64,000 bases of DNA from Flemingiibacterium sp964430755 (GTDB lineage: Bacteria > Bacillota > Clostridia > Oscillospirales > CAG-272), in contig CAYSFT010000002.1 in the NCBI GenBank assembly GCA_964430755.1, positions 34,362 through 98,361 on the forward strand. The letters are read 5' to 3'. This document shows positions 49,897 through 59,424 of the stretch, in pieces. A program made the translations under genes and the position numbers. The notes under the pieces were generated by a model. The model saw only the letters and a program-made list of their open reading frames with translations. It did not search any database and was not told where the DNA came from. Each line of letters starts with the position of its first letter. Within the stretch, counting starts at the first letter, position 1.

Positions 49897-51018
49897 ATGA
49901 GCTTTGATTTCAGAATGCCGACAGAAATAATCTCCGGCGAAAACACTGTGAAAAACAATGCCGAAAGATTTGCACTCGGCAAAAAATGCCTTATCATTAC
50001 AGGTAAAAATTCCGCTAAAGCCTCGGGTGCGCTTGATGATGTAACGGCTGTGCTTGAGTCGCTTGGAATCGGATATACGCAGTATGATAAAATAATGGAA
50101 AATCCGCTTGTTTCGGTTTGCTATGAGGGTGGAAAACTTGCGCGTGAATACGGTGCTGAGTTTATAGTTGCGATTGGCGGAGGTTCGCCTCTTGATGCAG
50201 CAAAATCTATCGCGGCATATGCGGCAAATCCCGATCTTTCACCGCTTGATATTTACACGGCAAGTCTTAAACCGTCACTGCCGATCATCGCTATTCCGAC
50301 CACAGCGGGAACGGGCAGCGAGGTTAACTACTATTCGGTTATGACGCTCGACGGAAAGAACGTGAAAAAGACCTTCAAGAGTCCGTATTCTTATCCGAAA
50401 TATGCAATTCTCGATCCCAAATACACCGAATCGCTCGGACTTAATTACACTGTTTCAACCGCGCTCGATGCATTTTGTCACTGCGTTGAATCTTATCTTT
50501 CGCCAAGAGCGACGGAAATTTCGCGTATGTTTGCAGTGATGGGCGCACGCAAGCTCTATGCTGCACTTGCTAAGATGGCAGATATTACGGATGGTGATGG
50601 TGTGCTTGAAAAATTAAAGCCGTATCGCTATGAGTTGTTGACGGGTTCTTGCGCCGGCGGAATTGCCATCAACACCGCAGGTACAGGCTCTAACCATCCG
50701 CTCGGTTACAATCTGACGCTTTACAAAGGCGTTCCTCACGGACGTGCGTGCGGTGCTTTTATGAAGGAATATTTTGAATATAATTCGCGTGTCGCCAAGG
50801 GAAAACAGCTTATCGAAGATTTTTGCCGTGAGCTTGGTGATGAACCGTCAACGGTAGCGGCGAATATCAAAAAGTGGTCGGCGGTCGATGTGAAGCTCAC
50901 CGACGAGGAAATTGAGCTGTATCTCAACAATGTTTCCGGCGCGGGAAATTATGCAAACAGTCCGTATGTCATAAACCGCGATGAGATGAAAGAAATTTAT
51001 GTCAAACTGTTTTCATGA
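49897..51018 (+). CDS. Iron-containing alcohol dehydrogenase family protein
   Basis: 373 residues from the ATG at 49897 (GGAGG upstream). NAD-binding GGGSPLDAAKSIA (about 92-104), TTAGTGSEVNYYSVM, and metal ligands in LDAFCHCVESYLS and SNHPLGY...GVPHGRACG. Reduces or oxidises an alcohol/aldehyde; substrate unknown. The 3' end overlaps the convergent AraC gene by 22 bases. Confidence 0.88.
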   Translation: MSFDFRMPTEIISGENTVKNNAERFALGKKCLIITGKNSAKASGALDDVTAVLESLGIGYTQYDKIMENPLVSVCYEGGKLAREYGAEFIVAIGGGSPLDAAKSIAAYAANPDLSPLDIYTASLKPSLPIIAIPTTAGTGSEVNYYSVMTLDGKNVKKTFKSPYSYPKYAILDPKYTESLGLNYTVSTALDAFCHCVESYLSPRATEISRMFAVMGARKLYAALAKMADITDGDGVLEKLKPYRYELLTGSCAGGIAINTAGTGSNHPLGYNLTLYKGVPHGRACGAFMKEYFEYNSRVAKGKQLIEDFCRELGDEPSTVAANIKKWSAVDVKLTDEEIELYLNNVSGAGNYANSPYVINRDEMKEIYVKLFS

Positions 51019-51908
51019 GAATGCGGCAGAGTGTTTCGGAAATCTGAAGGGGAGAGCTGATATTTCTCTTTGAAGCTCGAATAGAAAGCAGAATATGAGG
51101 CGAAACCGCATTCTTTACTTATATTAATTACAGTTTCATTTGAATATTTTAAGAGATACACTGCTTTTTTGAGTCGTGTATCTTTTAAATTTTCCGAGAA
51201 GGACATACCGTAAAGCTTGTGCATAATCCGATCGAGCTGACGCCTTGAGATGTTTAAGCTATCGGCACATTCGGCGGCTGTCATTTCGGCGCGCGAATAA
51301 TTATTGTTGAAGAATCTTTCGATTTTCAAATAATCTTTGCCGTTAAGGAGCGGCTCCTCTGACGGGAAAAACATGGTAGCTTCTTTGCCGAGAAGACGGA
51401 AAATCTCTGTAAAAAGCAGTGCGGAATAGCTTTGTATTGCGGTTATGTACCCAAGCTTACGACTGTCAATCTCATTTGAAACAGCGCTAAGAAATGTTAA
51501 AATACTGCCGCTTTCATCGTGTAGCTTACGGGGAGATGAGAATAACCTTTTTGCGGCGTTATATGCGGTTGTTTCCTGCTTTTTTCCTGCGTTTGGCGGT
51601 TCAAGTGAGAAGCGGAGTCCTGCGATAACATTGCCGTTCGGAGTATTATCGTTATCCGTTTGAATATGGTGATATGTCTTTGACGGTATAAAAATAAAAT
51701 CGCCTGCCTCAAGTGAAATTTTACTGTTTTCAAATTCCGCACACGATCTGCCGCGCACAACATAGCGTAGTTCGCAGTCGTGATGATTGTGCGGAGTGAC
51801 AATTTCGAATGACTTGTCATCGGTAAGACTTTCGTGTATGAAAAAACGCATATTCAGATGACCGACCTTTACCGCGTATTTTAGGGCGATCGGAGATTTA
51901 CTTAACAT
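50997..51908 (-). CDS. AraC-family transcriptional regulator
   Basis: 303 residues from the ATG at 51908, 6 bases after GAGGTG (a GTG at 51917 falls inside that site). N-terminal cupin-like sensor (PHNHHDCELRYVVRG; GDFIFIPSKTYHH) and C-terminal AraC helix-turn-helix pair (MTAAECADSLNISRRQLDRI; SKECGFASYSAFYSSFKEKY). It is divergent from the DUF4838 gene and probably regulates it. Confidence 0.87.
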   Translation of the reverse strand: MLSKSPIALKYAVKVGHLNMRFFIHESLTDDKSFEIVTPHNHHDCELRYVVRGRSCAEFENSKISLEAGDFIFIPSKTYHHIQTDNDNTPNGNVIAGLRFSLEPPNAGKKQETTAYNAAKRLFSSPRKLHDESGSILTFLSAVSNEIDSRKLGYITAIQSYSALLFTEIFRLLGKEATMFFPSEEPLLNGKDYLKIERFFNNNYSRAEMTAAECADSLNISRRQLDRIMHKLYGMSFSENLKDTRLKKAVYLLKYSNETVINISKECGFASYSAFYSSFKEKYQLSPSDFRNTLPHSHENSLT

Positions 51909-51926
51909 ATATATCACCTCATTTTT

Positions 51927-51955
51927 ATTATACTATATCCTTAATGTGAAGTCAA
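51927..51955 (-). promoter_or_regulatory. Promoter of the AraC gene at 51908
   Basis: On the minus strand TTGACT (51950-51955), 17-nt spacer, TATAAT (51927-51932). Confidence 0.8.
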
Positions 51956-52008
51956 GGAAAATCATGTTGATTTTAGACATATTTTTGAAAATGTGTCCAT
52001 ATACAGCA

Positions 52009-52037
52009 TTGCCAAATCCGATATAATATGCTATAAT
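52009..52037 (+). promoter_or_regulatory. Promoter of the DUF4838 gene
   Basis: TTGCCA (52009-52014), 17-nt spacer, TATAAT (52032-52037), then CCCGGAGG before the ATG. Confidence 0.75.
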
Positions 52038-52071
52038 TTAGTCAACAAAATAATTCCCGGAGGTATATATT

Positions 52072-53413
52072 ATGTGGAAAATCAAAGTAGCAACAGAGGG
52101 TGTCAATGAAAAGGAATCTACCACTCTTTGCTTTGCCGGACAGGAGCTCAAAAAGTATCTGGCTCAGGCAACGGACGAGATGATCATTCTCGGTGACGGC
52201 AAGGCAGAGGAGGATGGAGTAATTCTCATCGGAATCGGACTTCGTGATGATCTTGCCGAGGTTGAAGATCCGTCAAGGGACGATGCGATTCTCATTGACA
52301 TCAAGAACCGTACCGGCGTTATCACCGGCGTTAACGCAAGAAGTGTGCTCATCGCCGTTTACCGCTATCTGACCGAGCTTGGATATATTTTCATCCGTCC
52401 CGGCAAGAACGGCGAAAAGGCTCCGAAGTTTATTCCCGAAAGAGATGTACTTGTTAACGAAAAGCCGTCATACCGTCATCGCTCTGTCTGCATTGAAGGA
52501 AGCGTTATGTATGATTCGATTGAGGCGATGATCGACTGGCTGCCGAAAGTCGGCATGAACGGATATTATACGCAGTTCTTCACACCGCTGATATTCTTCC
52601 AGCGTTGGTATGCACACAAGGGATATGAGTTCTCAAACCGTTACCTCAAGGGTGAACCGCTTACACCCGAGGATGTTAACGGTATGGTGCGTATGCTTGA
52701 GCGCGAGATCGAAAAGCGCAGTCTCATTTACTATAAAGTCGGACACGGCTGGACCTGCGAGCCTTTCGGCACGACCTCATACGGTTGGGAGCCTGTTGCA
52801 CCCGAATCTATACCTGCGGGAATAGAGAAGTATTTTGCGCTCATCAACGGAGAACGTAAAATTCTGACAGAGGGCAGATATGCGTATGTTCCGATGGTAA
52901 TTCAGCTTTGCTACGGAAATCCCGAGGTGCGTCAGACGATAGTTGATTATTTCGTTGATTACTGCAAAAAGAATCCGACCATAGACTATGTGACATTTGC
53001 CTTCGCTGACGGAAGCAATGCAATGTGTGAATGTGAGCTTTGCCGTGACACACTCCCGTCGGATTTCCTCATAATGATAATGAATGAAATAAGTGCCCGT
53101 CTTGAAGCAGAGGGAATCCCCACAAAGATTTCGTTCTTTATGTATTCGGACACGCTTTGGCCGCCTAAGACACATACGTTTGAATACGAGGACCGTGCCT
53201 GCGTTTTCTTCTGTCCGATCAGCCGTACATACACCCGTCCGTTCCCGACTAGCAGTGACAGCAAGATGAGAGAATTTAATCTCAACAAGCTCGAATTTCC
53301 TGAAAGTGTTGAGGAATTACTCGCATATTACCGCGAATGGCGTGGATTTTATCACGGCGACAGCGCAGTGTTCGACTACTATTATATGTGGGATTGCTAC
53401 AAGGATCTCGGCG
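52072..53413 (+). CDS. DUF4838-domain protein, 3' end lost in assembly gap
   Basis: 447 residues visible before the Ns. An N-terminal GH20-type beta/alpha domain (about 1-115; AGQELKKYLAQATDE, GVITGVNARSVLIAVYRYLTELG) precedes a DUF4838-like TIM-barrel (about 140 onward; YRHRSVCIEGSVMYDSIEAMIDWLPKVGMNGYYTQFF, with AFADGSNAMCECELC). The family is thought to include glycoside hydrolases. No signal peptide, so a cytoplasmic enzyme. The divergent AraC gene is a likely regulator. Confidence 0.8.
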
Positions 53414-53513
53414 NNNNNNNNNNNNNNNNNNNNNNNNNNNNNNNNNNNNNNNNNNNNNNNNNNNNNNNNNNNNNNNNNNNNNNNNNNNNNNNNNNNNNNN
53501 NNNNNNNNNNNNN
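53414..53513. other. Assembly gap of 100 Ns
   Basis: Exactly 100 Ns, the usual placeholder for a gap of unknown length. Anything from the missing end of the DUF4838 gene to further genes may lie here. Confidence 0.97.
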
Positions 53514-53578
53514 ATACCTATTGGCGTCTTGTACTTACGCAGATCAAGAATGATGGCGGCGAGGCAAGCATTGGCTGA
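53514..53578 (+). CDS. 3' fragment of an unknown gene after the gap
   Basis: The frame beginning at 53516 gives TYWRLVLTQIKNDGGEASIG then a stop at 53578. It looks more protein-like than the other two frames. It could be the tail of the DUF4838 gene or of another gene lost in the gap. The 140 bases after it carry no clear signal. Confidence 0.3.
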
Positions 53579-53718
53579 CAGATGCAAAGCGGTCTTCCTC
53601 TGAAAGTCTCAAAACGATATTATTTTACATTTTATTCACACGCAAAAAATAATGATTTGATAGACTGATACCATTCAAAAAACTTTATAAAACGACATTT
53701 TGCGGAAAGGTATTAATC

Positions 53719-54549
53719 ATGTCAAAAAAATTAAAATATATTGCAGCGTTAGCTCTCGCTATCAGTCTCACATTTGTTGGATGCGGCAATGAGGAAGCAA
53801 AAAACGATAACGACACATCAACTGATGATGACAACCGCGTATACGCTCCAACCGAAGAAAATACGGATGAGCATACAACGGATGCGCCGACTGAGGCGGT
53901 GACGGAAGATACAACCGAGGCGGATACAACACGTCCCGATTACCCGAGCGACATAATCATTGATCCCGATCCGATATTCACGCCGGAGGATACCGAGCCT
54001 GATATATCTGATGAAACTGACGCGGACAGCAACGAGCCTGATGAAACAGAGCCAGCGCCTGTTCCCGAGGTAGAGATTGAGACAGTGGAGCTTGGTGAGG
54101 CGTTTCTTGCAGGTGATCCTGCATCGGGAAGTCTCGTTTCCAAAGAGCATGAAAAAATGAAGCTCATTGTGAATTACAACTGCGAAATGAACATCGACGG
54201 CAGTATCAATGTCGACCTGCAGGTTGGACTTGAGTCTTACGACATAAACTGCGGCGCGAGAAGTAATTCCGGTAAGCTTGTTGTTGATGGGGAAGTGTAC
54301 ACCTTCTCGACGGATGCGATTGTTCACGAGGAGCGCGAGATGATTTTCGTGCCGTTTGCGTCGTATAACCATCAGGTTGCCGCTGGTGAAACCTCGCTCA
54401 CTATCGACGCTTCGTGGCTCTTTAACGGCGTTTACGCAGGCGAGGAGATTGATACGCTGAATGTCAGTGCAACTCTCACATGGGATGCGCCGAGCAACGG
54501 TGACACTGCGGAAACAGCAGAAACATCAGAGGAATCGGCTGCAGAATAA
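53719..54549 (+). CDS. Lipoprotein with acidic/Thr-rich linker
   Basis: 276 residues. The lipobox is FVGC (Cys22). Residues about 28-120 are a low-complexity stalk of Thr, Asp, Glu and Pro. A folded beta-rich domain of about 130 residues follows (VELGEAFLAGDPASG to TLTWDAPS), then a Thr/Glu tail. The domain is not recognised. Own terminator. Confidence 0.7.
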   Translation: MSKKLKYIAALALAISLTFVGCGNEEAKNDNDTSTDDDNRVYAPTEENTDEHTTDAPTEAVTEDTTEADTTRPDYPSDIIIDPDPIFTPEDTEPDISDETDADSNEPDETEPAPVPEVEIETVELGEAFLAGDPASGSLVSKEHEKMKLIVNYNCEMNIDGSINVDLQVGLESYDINCGARSNSGKLVVDGEVYTFSTDAIVHEEREMIFVPFASYNHQVAAGETSLTIDASWLFNGVYAGEEIDTLNVSATLTWDAPSNGDTAETAETSEESAAE

Positions 54550-54557
54550 AAAATTAA

Positions 54558-54589
54558 CCGTGCGGTTTTGTTGGCCGCACGGATTTTTT
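54558..54589 (+). terminator. Terminator after the lipoprotein gene
   Basis: Stem CCGTGCGG/CCGCACGG, then ATTTTTTG. Confidence 0.87.
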
Positions 54590-54598
54590 GTATTATGT

Positions 54599-54937
54599 TC
54601 AACCCATATTCTCGGGAAGCTTTTTGCCGCCCATGATATGGAAATGCAGGTGCTTGACGCTCTGGCAGGCATCGTCACCGCAGTTTGTGATGACGCGGTA
54701 ACCGTTTGTAAGTCCGGCTTCCTTGGCGATATTCGGTATAGCCTCGAAAATCTTCGCAACAACAGCGGAGTTTTCGGCATTAACGCCGTCAGCCGAGGGA
54801 ATATGCTGCTTCGGAATAACGAGAATGTGTACGGGTGCCTGCGGCGCGATATCGTGGAAAGCGAGGATATTTTCGTCCTCATATGCTTTCTTTGAGGGAA
54901 TCTCGCCTGCGATTATTTTACAGAAAAGGCAATCCAT
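54599..54937 (-). CDS. hinT: HIT-family nucleotide hydrolase (HinT-like)
   Basis: 112 residues. DCLFCKIIAGEIPSKKAYED opens as usual and the histidine triad is HLHFHIMGG (about 98-106). Hydrolyses AMP-linked phosphoramidates. It follows the sialidase-like gene by 24 bases on the same strand. Confidence 0.93.
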   Translation of the reverse strand: MDCLFCKIIAGEIPSKKAYEDENILAFHDIAPQAPVHILVIPKQHIPSADGVNAENSAVVAKIFEAIPNIAKEAGLTNGYRVITNCGDDACQSVKHLHFHIMGGKKLPENMG

Positions 54938-54961
54938 TTTATTTTCTCCTTTTAGGGGTTA

Positions 54962-56062
54962 TTAAAGCTTGATGCGTATTGCAACGGTTTTATATTGACC
55001 GTTTTCGGCAAACCAATGTGACATCATAACGTCACCGTCGGCAAGCTTGATCGCTCCGGGCTGACCGAACTTTAAGAACGAGAATATCTCTGCCATTTTT
55101 GTGTCCTTAACAACGGGTGTCGGAGGTTCCCAAAGGAGAGTCTGCTCAACGATGTCCCATTTACCGTTTGAAAGATCAACGATACAGCCGTAAATTCCGG
55201 GACGGTCTGTGTCACGGCGCACTGCATGAAGTGCAAGGAGCTTTTCGCCGCCGATTGCACAAACAGAGGATGCCTGACCGCGGATGCCGGTCGATACCGG
55301 AGCGGAGAAGGTTTTGCCGTTATCATAGGATATTGTGTAGTGGTTGTCAAGACGCTCGCCGGTGTCGACGTTTTCGTTCCAGCCGATGCAGACGATCGCA
55401 CCCGATTCAAGCTGGCACATACGCTGCTCATAGCAGGTGATGTTAGCGTTAAAGTCCATGCAGATGACGTCATCGTTCCATGTCTTACCGCCGTCACAGC
55501 TTCTCAGTGCTCTGCCGCAGAGCTTACTTGTGAGCTTGCCCTCCCAGTTCGGGAAGCCGGTGATAGGGGTGATAAATGTGCCGTCTTTAAGTACGGTTAC
55601 AGGCGCGGATGCTTCAACGAGCGGTCCCCATGCGCACTTGATCTCGGTGAGCTTGCCCCAGGTTTCGCCGCCGTCCTCGGAGAATGCATAGTAAACGAGG
55701 TCGTCAAGTGTACCGCCGGTTTCCGGGTTTCCGATAGGCAGGTCGGGATTATCGCGGTAATATGCATATCCGAGCGCCATGATTCTGCCGTCGGGAAGTG
55801 CAGTTATTTTTGTATAGTCGCAAACAGGGCGGCCTATAACGCTCGTGTCGAGCATGACCTTGGGTGCACTCCAGGTTTTACCGCCGTCGCGGCTGAATGA
55901 AACACAGCTTTTTGCGTCAACGCTTTCAAAAGCCTCTCCAATGGCATAGGATGCCAAAATAACGCCGTCCTTACGTTCGCACAGAAACGGGAAATAAGCC
56001 TGACGCGAACGAAGCTGGGGCAGGGGATTGTCATAAATGATGCTTGAATTGATAATTTTCAT
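54962..56062 (-). CDS. Sialidase-like (BNR/Asp-box) protein
   Basis: 366 residues without a signal peptide. Asp-boxes of a six-bladed propeller are seen: SRDGGKTWSAP (about 67), SEDGGETWGKL, SCDGGKTWND and SYDNGKTFSAP. LRSRQAYFPFLCERKDG and GQPGAIKLADGDVMMSHW resemble exo-alpha-sialidase-type proteins. Catalytic residues cannot be fixed by eye, so the exact activity is open. Confidence 0.78.
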   Translation of the reverse strand: MKIINSSIIYDNPLPQLRSRQAYFPFLCERKDGVILASYAIGEAFESVDAKSCVSFSRDGGKTWSAPKVMLDTSVIGRPVCDYTKITALPDGRIMALGYAYYRDNPDLPIGNPETGGTLDDLVYYAFSEDGGETWGKLTEIKCAWGPLVEASAPVTVLKDGTFITPITGFPNWEGKLTSKLCGRALRSCDGGKTWNDDVICMDFNANITCYEQRMCQLESGAIVCIGWNENVDTGERLDNHYTISYDNGKTFSAPVSTGIRGQASSVCAIGGEKLLALHAVRRDTDRPGIYGCIVDLSNGKWDIVEQTLLWEPPTPVVKDTKMAEIFSFLKFGQPGAIKLADGDVMMSHWFAENGQYKTVAIRIKL

Positions 56063-56097
56063 GATAAACCTCTTTCGGAATTTTTTATCTTACTATA

Positions 56098-56126
56098 ATT
56101 ATAGCTTTATTCTCGTCCGATGTCAA
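56098..56126 (-). promoter_or_regulatory. Promoter of the sialidase-hinT unit
   Basis: On the minus strand TTGACA (56121-56126), 17-nt spacer, TATAAT (56098-56103). Confidence 0.85.
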
Positions 56127-56175
56127 GTGAAATAAAGAAAAATCCCCCAAATTCGCGCTTTTTTTATGAATGTAA

Positions 56176-56204
56176 TTGACAAATACGAAGTTTAGGGTTA
56201 TAAT
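56176..56204 (+). promoter_or_regulatory. Promoter of the DUF1858 gene
   Basis: TTGACA (56176-56181), 17-nt spacer, TATAAT (56199-56204). Confidence 0.85.
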
Positions 56205-56245
56205 AATAATGTATTAATGTTTTTTTATTTAAGGAGATATATAAA

Positions 56246-56446
56246 ATGAAAATCACAAAAGATTCAATTATCGGCGAAGTTCTTGATTTTGACCGCGAGA
56301 CTGCACAGTTCTTCCTTGAGATCGGTATGCATTGCCTCGGTTGTCCTTCCGCACGCGGTGAGACCATTGAAATGGCTTGCGAGGTTCACGGAACAAACGC
56401 AGATGAGCTTGTTGCAAAGATCAACGAGTTCCTCGAATCAAAGTAA
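56246..56446 (+). CDS. DUF1858-domain protein
   Basis: 66 residues, all one domain: ITKDSIIGEVLDFDRETAQFFLEIGMHCLGCPSARGETIEMAC. The CxxC followed by a distal Cys is typical of this family, which is often found beside or fused to hybrid-cluster or nitric-oxide-stress proteins. AAGGAG precedes the ATG. A redox or metal role is inference. Confidence 0.88.
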   Translation: MKITKDSIIGEVLDFDRETAQFFLEIGMHCLGCPSARGETIEMACEVHGTNADELVAKINEFLESK

Positions 56447-56452
56447 TAATTG

Positions 56453-56471
56453 TCGGCGCCTCTGGCGCCGA
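56453..56471 (+). terminator. Short GC-rich hairpin
   Basis: TCGGCGCC/GGCGCCGA with a 3-nt loop, then only TTTG. It is probably a weak terminator or attenuator between the DUF1858 gene and trmK. Confidence 0.5.
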
Positions 56472-56489
56472 TTTGCGTAAATTTATATC

Positions 56490-57191
56490 ATGCATGAAAT
56501 TAAATTGAGTGAACGCCTTGCCGCGGTTGCATCGCTTGTCGGAAAGGGAACGGTTGCCGATATCGGTACAGATCATGCGCAGCTCCCGATATGGCTTGTA
56601 CAAAACGGTCATCCGCGTGCGCTTGCTTCTGATATAAACGAAGGCCCATGTCAGCGCGCACGTGTCAATATTTATGAATGGGGACTGCACGGAAAAATAA
56701 AGGTGAGATGCTGTGCCGGACTTGATGGGATCGAGGAATTTTCGCCCGATAATATAGTTATTGCAGGTATGGGCGGCGAGATGATCACGTCGATACTCGA
56801 GGCATCGGGATATCCCCAAAAATCGCGCTGCAGGCTCGTTCTTGCGCCACAGTCGATGCAGGATGTCCTTCGCCGTTATTTATGCGAGAATGGTTTTTCG
56901 ATTCTTGATGAAACGGTTGTTTTTGACGGAGGTAAGTATTATCAGATACTTTCTGCGCAGTACACGGGAAATATCACATCGCTTGCGGATTTTGAATATA
57001 AGCTTGGCGCTCTTAATCTTGAACGAGCGAGAAAAGCTCCGAGAGATGTTGACATCGAGTGGCTGACTCTGCAAAAAAGGGCGGCAGAGAGACGTATCCT
57101 CGGAAGGGCAGAGTCTCATGATGACACGCCCGAGCAGGCACGTGACCGTGAGCTTGTTAATGAAATAAATAAAATACTTGGTGGTGATTAA
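56490..57191 (+). CDS. trmK: tRNA (adenine(22)-N1)-methyltransferase
   Basis: 233 residues. LSERLAAVASLVGKGTVADIGTDHAQLPIWLVQNG is the family opening with the SAM-binding GTDHA. VIAGMGGEMI and LAPQSMQDVLRRYL follow. The next gene starts one base after its stop; this pair is conserved in Firmicutes. Confidence 0.92.
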   Translation: MHEIKLSERLAAVASLVGKGTVADIGTDHAQLPIWLVQNGHPRALASDINEGPCQRARVNIYEWGLHGKIKVRCCAGLDGIEEFSPDNIVIAGMGGEMITSILEASGYPQKSRCRLVLAPQSMQDVLRRYLCENGFSILDETVVFDGGKYYQILSAQYTGNITSLADFEYKLGALNLERARKAPRDVDIEWLTLQKRAAERRILGRAESHDDTPEQARDRELVNEINKILGGD

Positions 57192-57192
57192 T

Positions 57193-57963
57193 ATGCCGAG
57201 AGTTTGTGAGCTTTACGAATATCTTAATTCAAAATTCCCCTCGTCTTATTCATGTGAGTGGGATAATGACGGACTTATGCTCGCCGATGATCCCGACCGA
57301 GAGGTGGTTCGTGTACTTTGCACGCTTGACGTTACCGATGAGGCGATTAATTATGCAGTCGAGCACAGCTATGACGTTATCGTTTCTCATCATCCAATGA
57401 TTTTTAAGCCTTTAAAAAGTGTCAGTTATGCTGATCCTGTCGGGCGAAAGGTTATGAAGCTGTTAAGGCATAAAATTTCGGTTATGTCGTTCCACACCCG
57501 ACTTGATGCGGCTCCGGGCGGACTTAACGATGTTTTTGCAAATCTTCTCGGACTCACCGAAGTTGCACTGCTTGAAGCTGACGGCGAGGCTATCGGACGA
57601 ATCGGCACACTTCCTTTTGCGCAGTCATGTGCGGATTTTGCATCACTTGTAAAAAAGACGATTTCCGCGGAACGTGTACTTTTCGCCAAGGCGAGCGGTG
57701 CTGTTCGCCGTGTTGCGATTTGCGGCGGAGACGGAAAGGATTTTGTTAAAGCGGCAAAACTTGCAGGTGCAGACAGTTATCTGACCGGTCAGCTTTCGTA
57801 TAACATCATGGAAGAAGCGAGCGGTATCGGACTCAACCTCTTTGAGGCAGGTCACTTTGCAACAGAGGATTTCATCTGCAGTTACCTTACACTGCTCATA
57901 CTTAAAAAATTCACTCAAGTTCAGACGGGTTACTTCAACAGTAACAACATTAAAGCGATATGA
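57193..57963 (+). CDS. Nif3-like dinuclear metal-centre protein (DUF34)
   Basis: 256 residues from the ATG at 57193; GGTGGTG is 6 bases upstream. Metal ligands are in VSHHPMIFKPLKSV, FHTRLDAAPGGLND and GHFATEDF. B. subtilis YqfO belongs here, though this copy lacks the long middle insertion. Proposed as a GTP cyclohydrolase-I-type or damage-control protein; function unsettled. Confidence 0.88.
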   Translation: MPRVCELYEYLNSKFPSSYSCEWDNDGLMLADDPDREVVRVLCTLDVTDEAINYAVEHSYDVIVSHHPMIFKPLKSVSYADPVGRKVMKLLRHKISVMSFHTRLDAAPGGLNDVFANLLGLTEVALLEADGEAIGRIGTLPFAQSCADFASLVKKTISAERVLFAKASGAVRRVAICGGDGKDFVKAAKLAGADSYLTGQLSYNIMEEASGIGLNLFEAGHFATEDFICSYLTLLILKKFTQVQTGYFNSNNIKAI

Positions 57964-58373
57964 CCGGTTACAACTGTATAATGGTTTACAGCGAGGACAG
58001 GCAAAAAATACTCATGTGCAAACGCAGCCGTGATCCTTACAAGGGGCTTTATAATCTTGTCGGCGGTCACATTGAGGCTTATGAGAGCGGTGAGACTGCC
58101 ACATACCGTGAGCTTTTTGAGGAAACGGGTATCACGCGCGAGGACATAAAGCTAAAGCATCTTATGGATTTTACATATTATAATCAGGACTGCTATGTTG
58201 AAGTGTGGTGCGGACGGCTTTTGCATGATGTGGCGCTTGTTGAGGAAGCACATCCGCTTGAATGGCTCGATTTCAGTTACGATTTTTTTGATATGAATAA
58301 ATTTGCGGGAGAGGGAAATATCGGTCATATGCTTGAACAGATAAAGCAGTTCGGCGACGGTTTCCTCGACTGA
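57960..58373 (+). CDS. Nudix hydrolase (8-oxo-dGTP-type)
   Basis: 137 residues. The Nudix box is GHIEAYESGETATYRELFEE plus TGI, matching GX5EX7REUXEEXGU. It starts in an ATGA overlap with the previous gene. Probably sanitises oxidised nucleotides. Exact substrate unknown. Confidence 0.88.
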   Translation: MTGYNCIMVYSEDRQKILMCKRSRDPYKGLYNLVGGHIEAYESGETATYRELFEETGITREDIKLKHLMDFTYYNQDCYVEVWCGRLLHDVALVEEAHPLEWLDFSYDFFDMNKFAGEGNIGHMLEQIKQFGDGFLD

Positions 58374-58396
58374 CGTTAAATAAAAGGAGAATTATT

Positions 58397-58741
58397 ATGC
58401 CATATATTAACGCAAAGGTGAGTGTCAATCTCACAGAAGAAAAGATGACAGAATTCAAAGCGGCACTCGGTAAGGCTATCGAGGCTATACCGGGTAAAAC
58501 CGAGACCTATCTCATGGTCTGCATTGAGGACGGACAGAAGCTCTGGCTTGCCGGCGATAACACAAAGCCTCAGGCGTTCATTGACGTACGCATTCTCGGC
58601 AAAGCAAAGGCAGAGGATTTTTCGCGTATGACGGGTGTGCTTTGCGGCATATGCAATGATATGCTCGGTATTTCGCCCGACTGTGTTTATGTGACATATG
58701 CCGAGGTTGAAAACTGGGGATGGAACGGTAAGAATTTCTGA
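58397..58741 (+). CDS. MIF-like tautomerase-fold protein
   Basis: 114 residues. After Met removal the catalytic-type Pro is first (MPYINAKVSVNL), with the MIF-like AFIDVRILGKA and the length of the MIF family. AAAGGAG precedes the ATG. Bacterial MIF homologues are tautomerases of unclear role, sometimes studied as host-mimicking proteins. Confidence 0.82.
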   Translation: MPYINAKVSVNLTEEKMTEFKAALGKAIEAIPGKTETYLMVCIEDGQKLWLAGDNTKPQAFIDVRILGKAKAEDFSRMTGVLCGICNDMLGISPDCVYVTYAEVENWGWNGKNF

Positions 58742-59403
58742 TGAAGATAACAATAGACGAAATCAGAAAAAACGAAACCATACGCACATATATCGAAAAG
58801 GCAGATGAGGCTCTCTCTGCGATTGGTTACACCGAGCACAGCTTTGTTCATGTGGGGCGTGTTTCGAACACAGCAAGACGTATACTGCTTGAGCTTGGTT
58901 ATCCCGAACGTGAGGCAGAGCTTGCCGCAATTGCCGGATTCCTTCACGATATCGGCAATATTGTCAACCGTGTTGAGCACGCACAAAGCGGTGCGGTTAT
59001 GGCGTTTCGTATACTTGATAACATGAAGGCAGATCCCGAGGATATCGCAGTTATCATAAACGCAATCGGTAATCACGATGAATCCACAGCCGTTGCCAGC
59101 AATGCAATATCGGCGGCGCTCATAATTGCCGATAAGACGGACGTTCGTGATTCCCGTGTACGCAACACCGATTTTGCATCGTTCGATATTCACGACAGGG
59201 TAAACTATTCCGTTAAGCGTGCCGATCTCGATATCTGCAAAGAGAAAAATGAGATCGAGCTGAAGCTTGTTATCGACACGGAGTTTTGCTCGGTTATGGA
59301 ATACTTCGAAATATTCCTCGGACGCATGAAGCTTTGCAGTAATGCCGCGGCAAAGCTCGGACTTCGCTTCAGATTATCGGTCAATGACCAGATTATGCTT
59401 TAA
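58741..59403 (+). CDS. HD-domain phosphohydrolase
   Basis: 220 residues. HSFVHVGRVSNTARRILLELG (first His), then AGFLHDIGNIVNR (HD) and NAIGNHDE, the pattern of small bacterial HD hydrolases. The start overlaps the MIF-like stop by one base (TGATG). Substrate unknown. Confidence 0.82.
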   Translation: MKITIDEIRKNETIRTYIEKADEALSAIGYTEHSFVHVGRVSNTARRILLELGYPEREAELAAIAGFLHDIGNIVNRVEHAQSGAVMAFRILDNMKADPEDIAVIINAIGNHDESTAVASNAISAALIIADKTDVRDSRVRNTDFASFDIHDRVNYSVKRADLDICKEKNEIELKLVIDTEFCSVMEYFEIFLGRMKLCSNAAAKLGLRFRLSVNDQIML

Positions 59404-59424
59404 TATCTACCAAGGAGAAAAACA

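Noticed and set aside
53306..53603. Frames reading through the N run
   Set aside because: Translation across a placeholder gap is meaningless; only the sequence on each side was interpreted.
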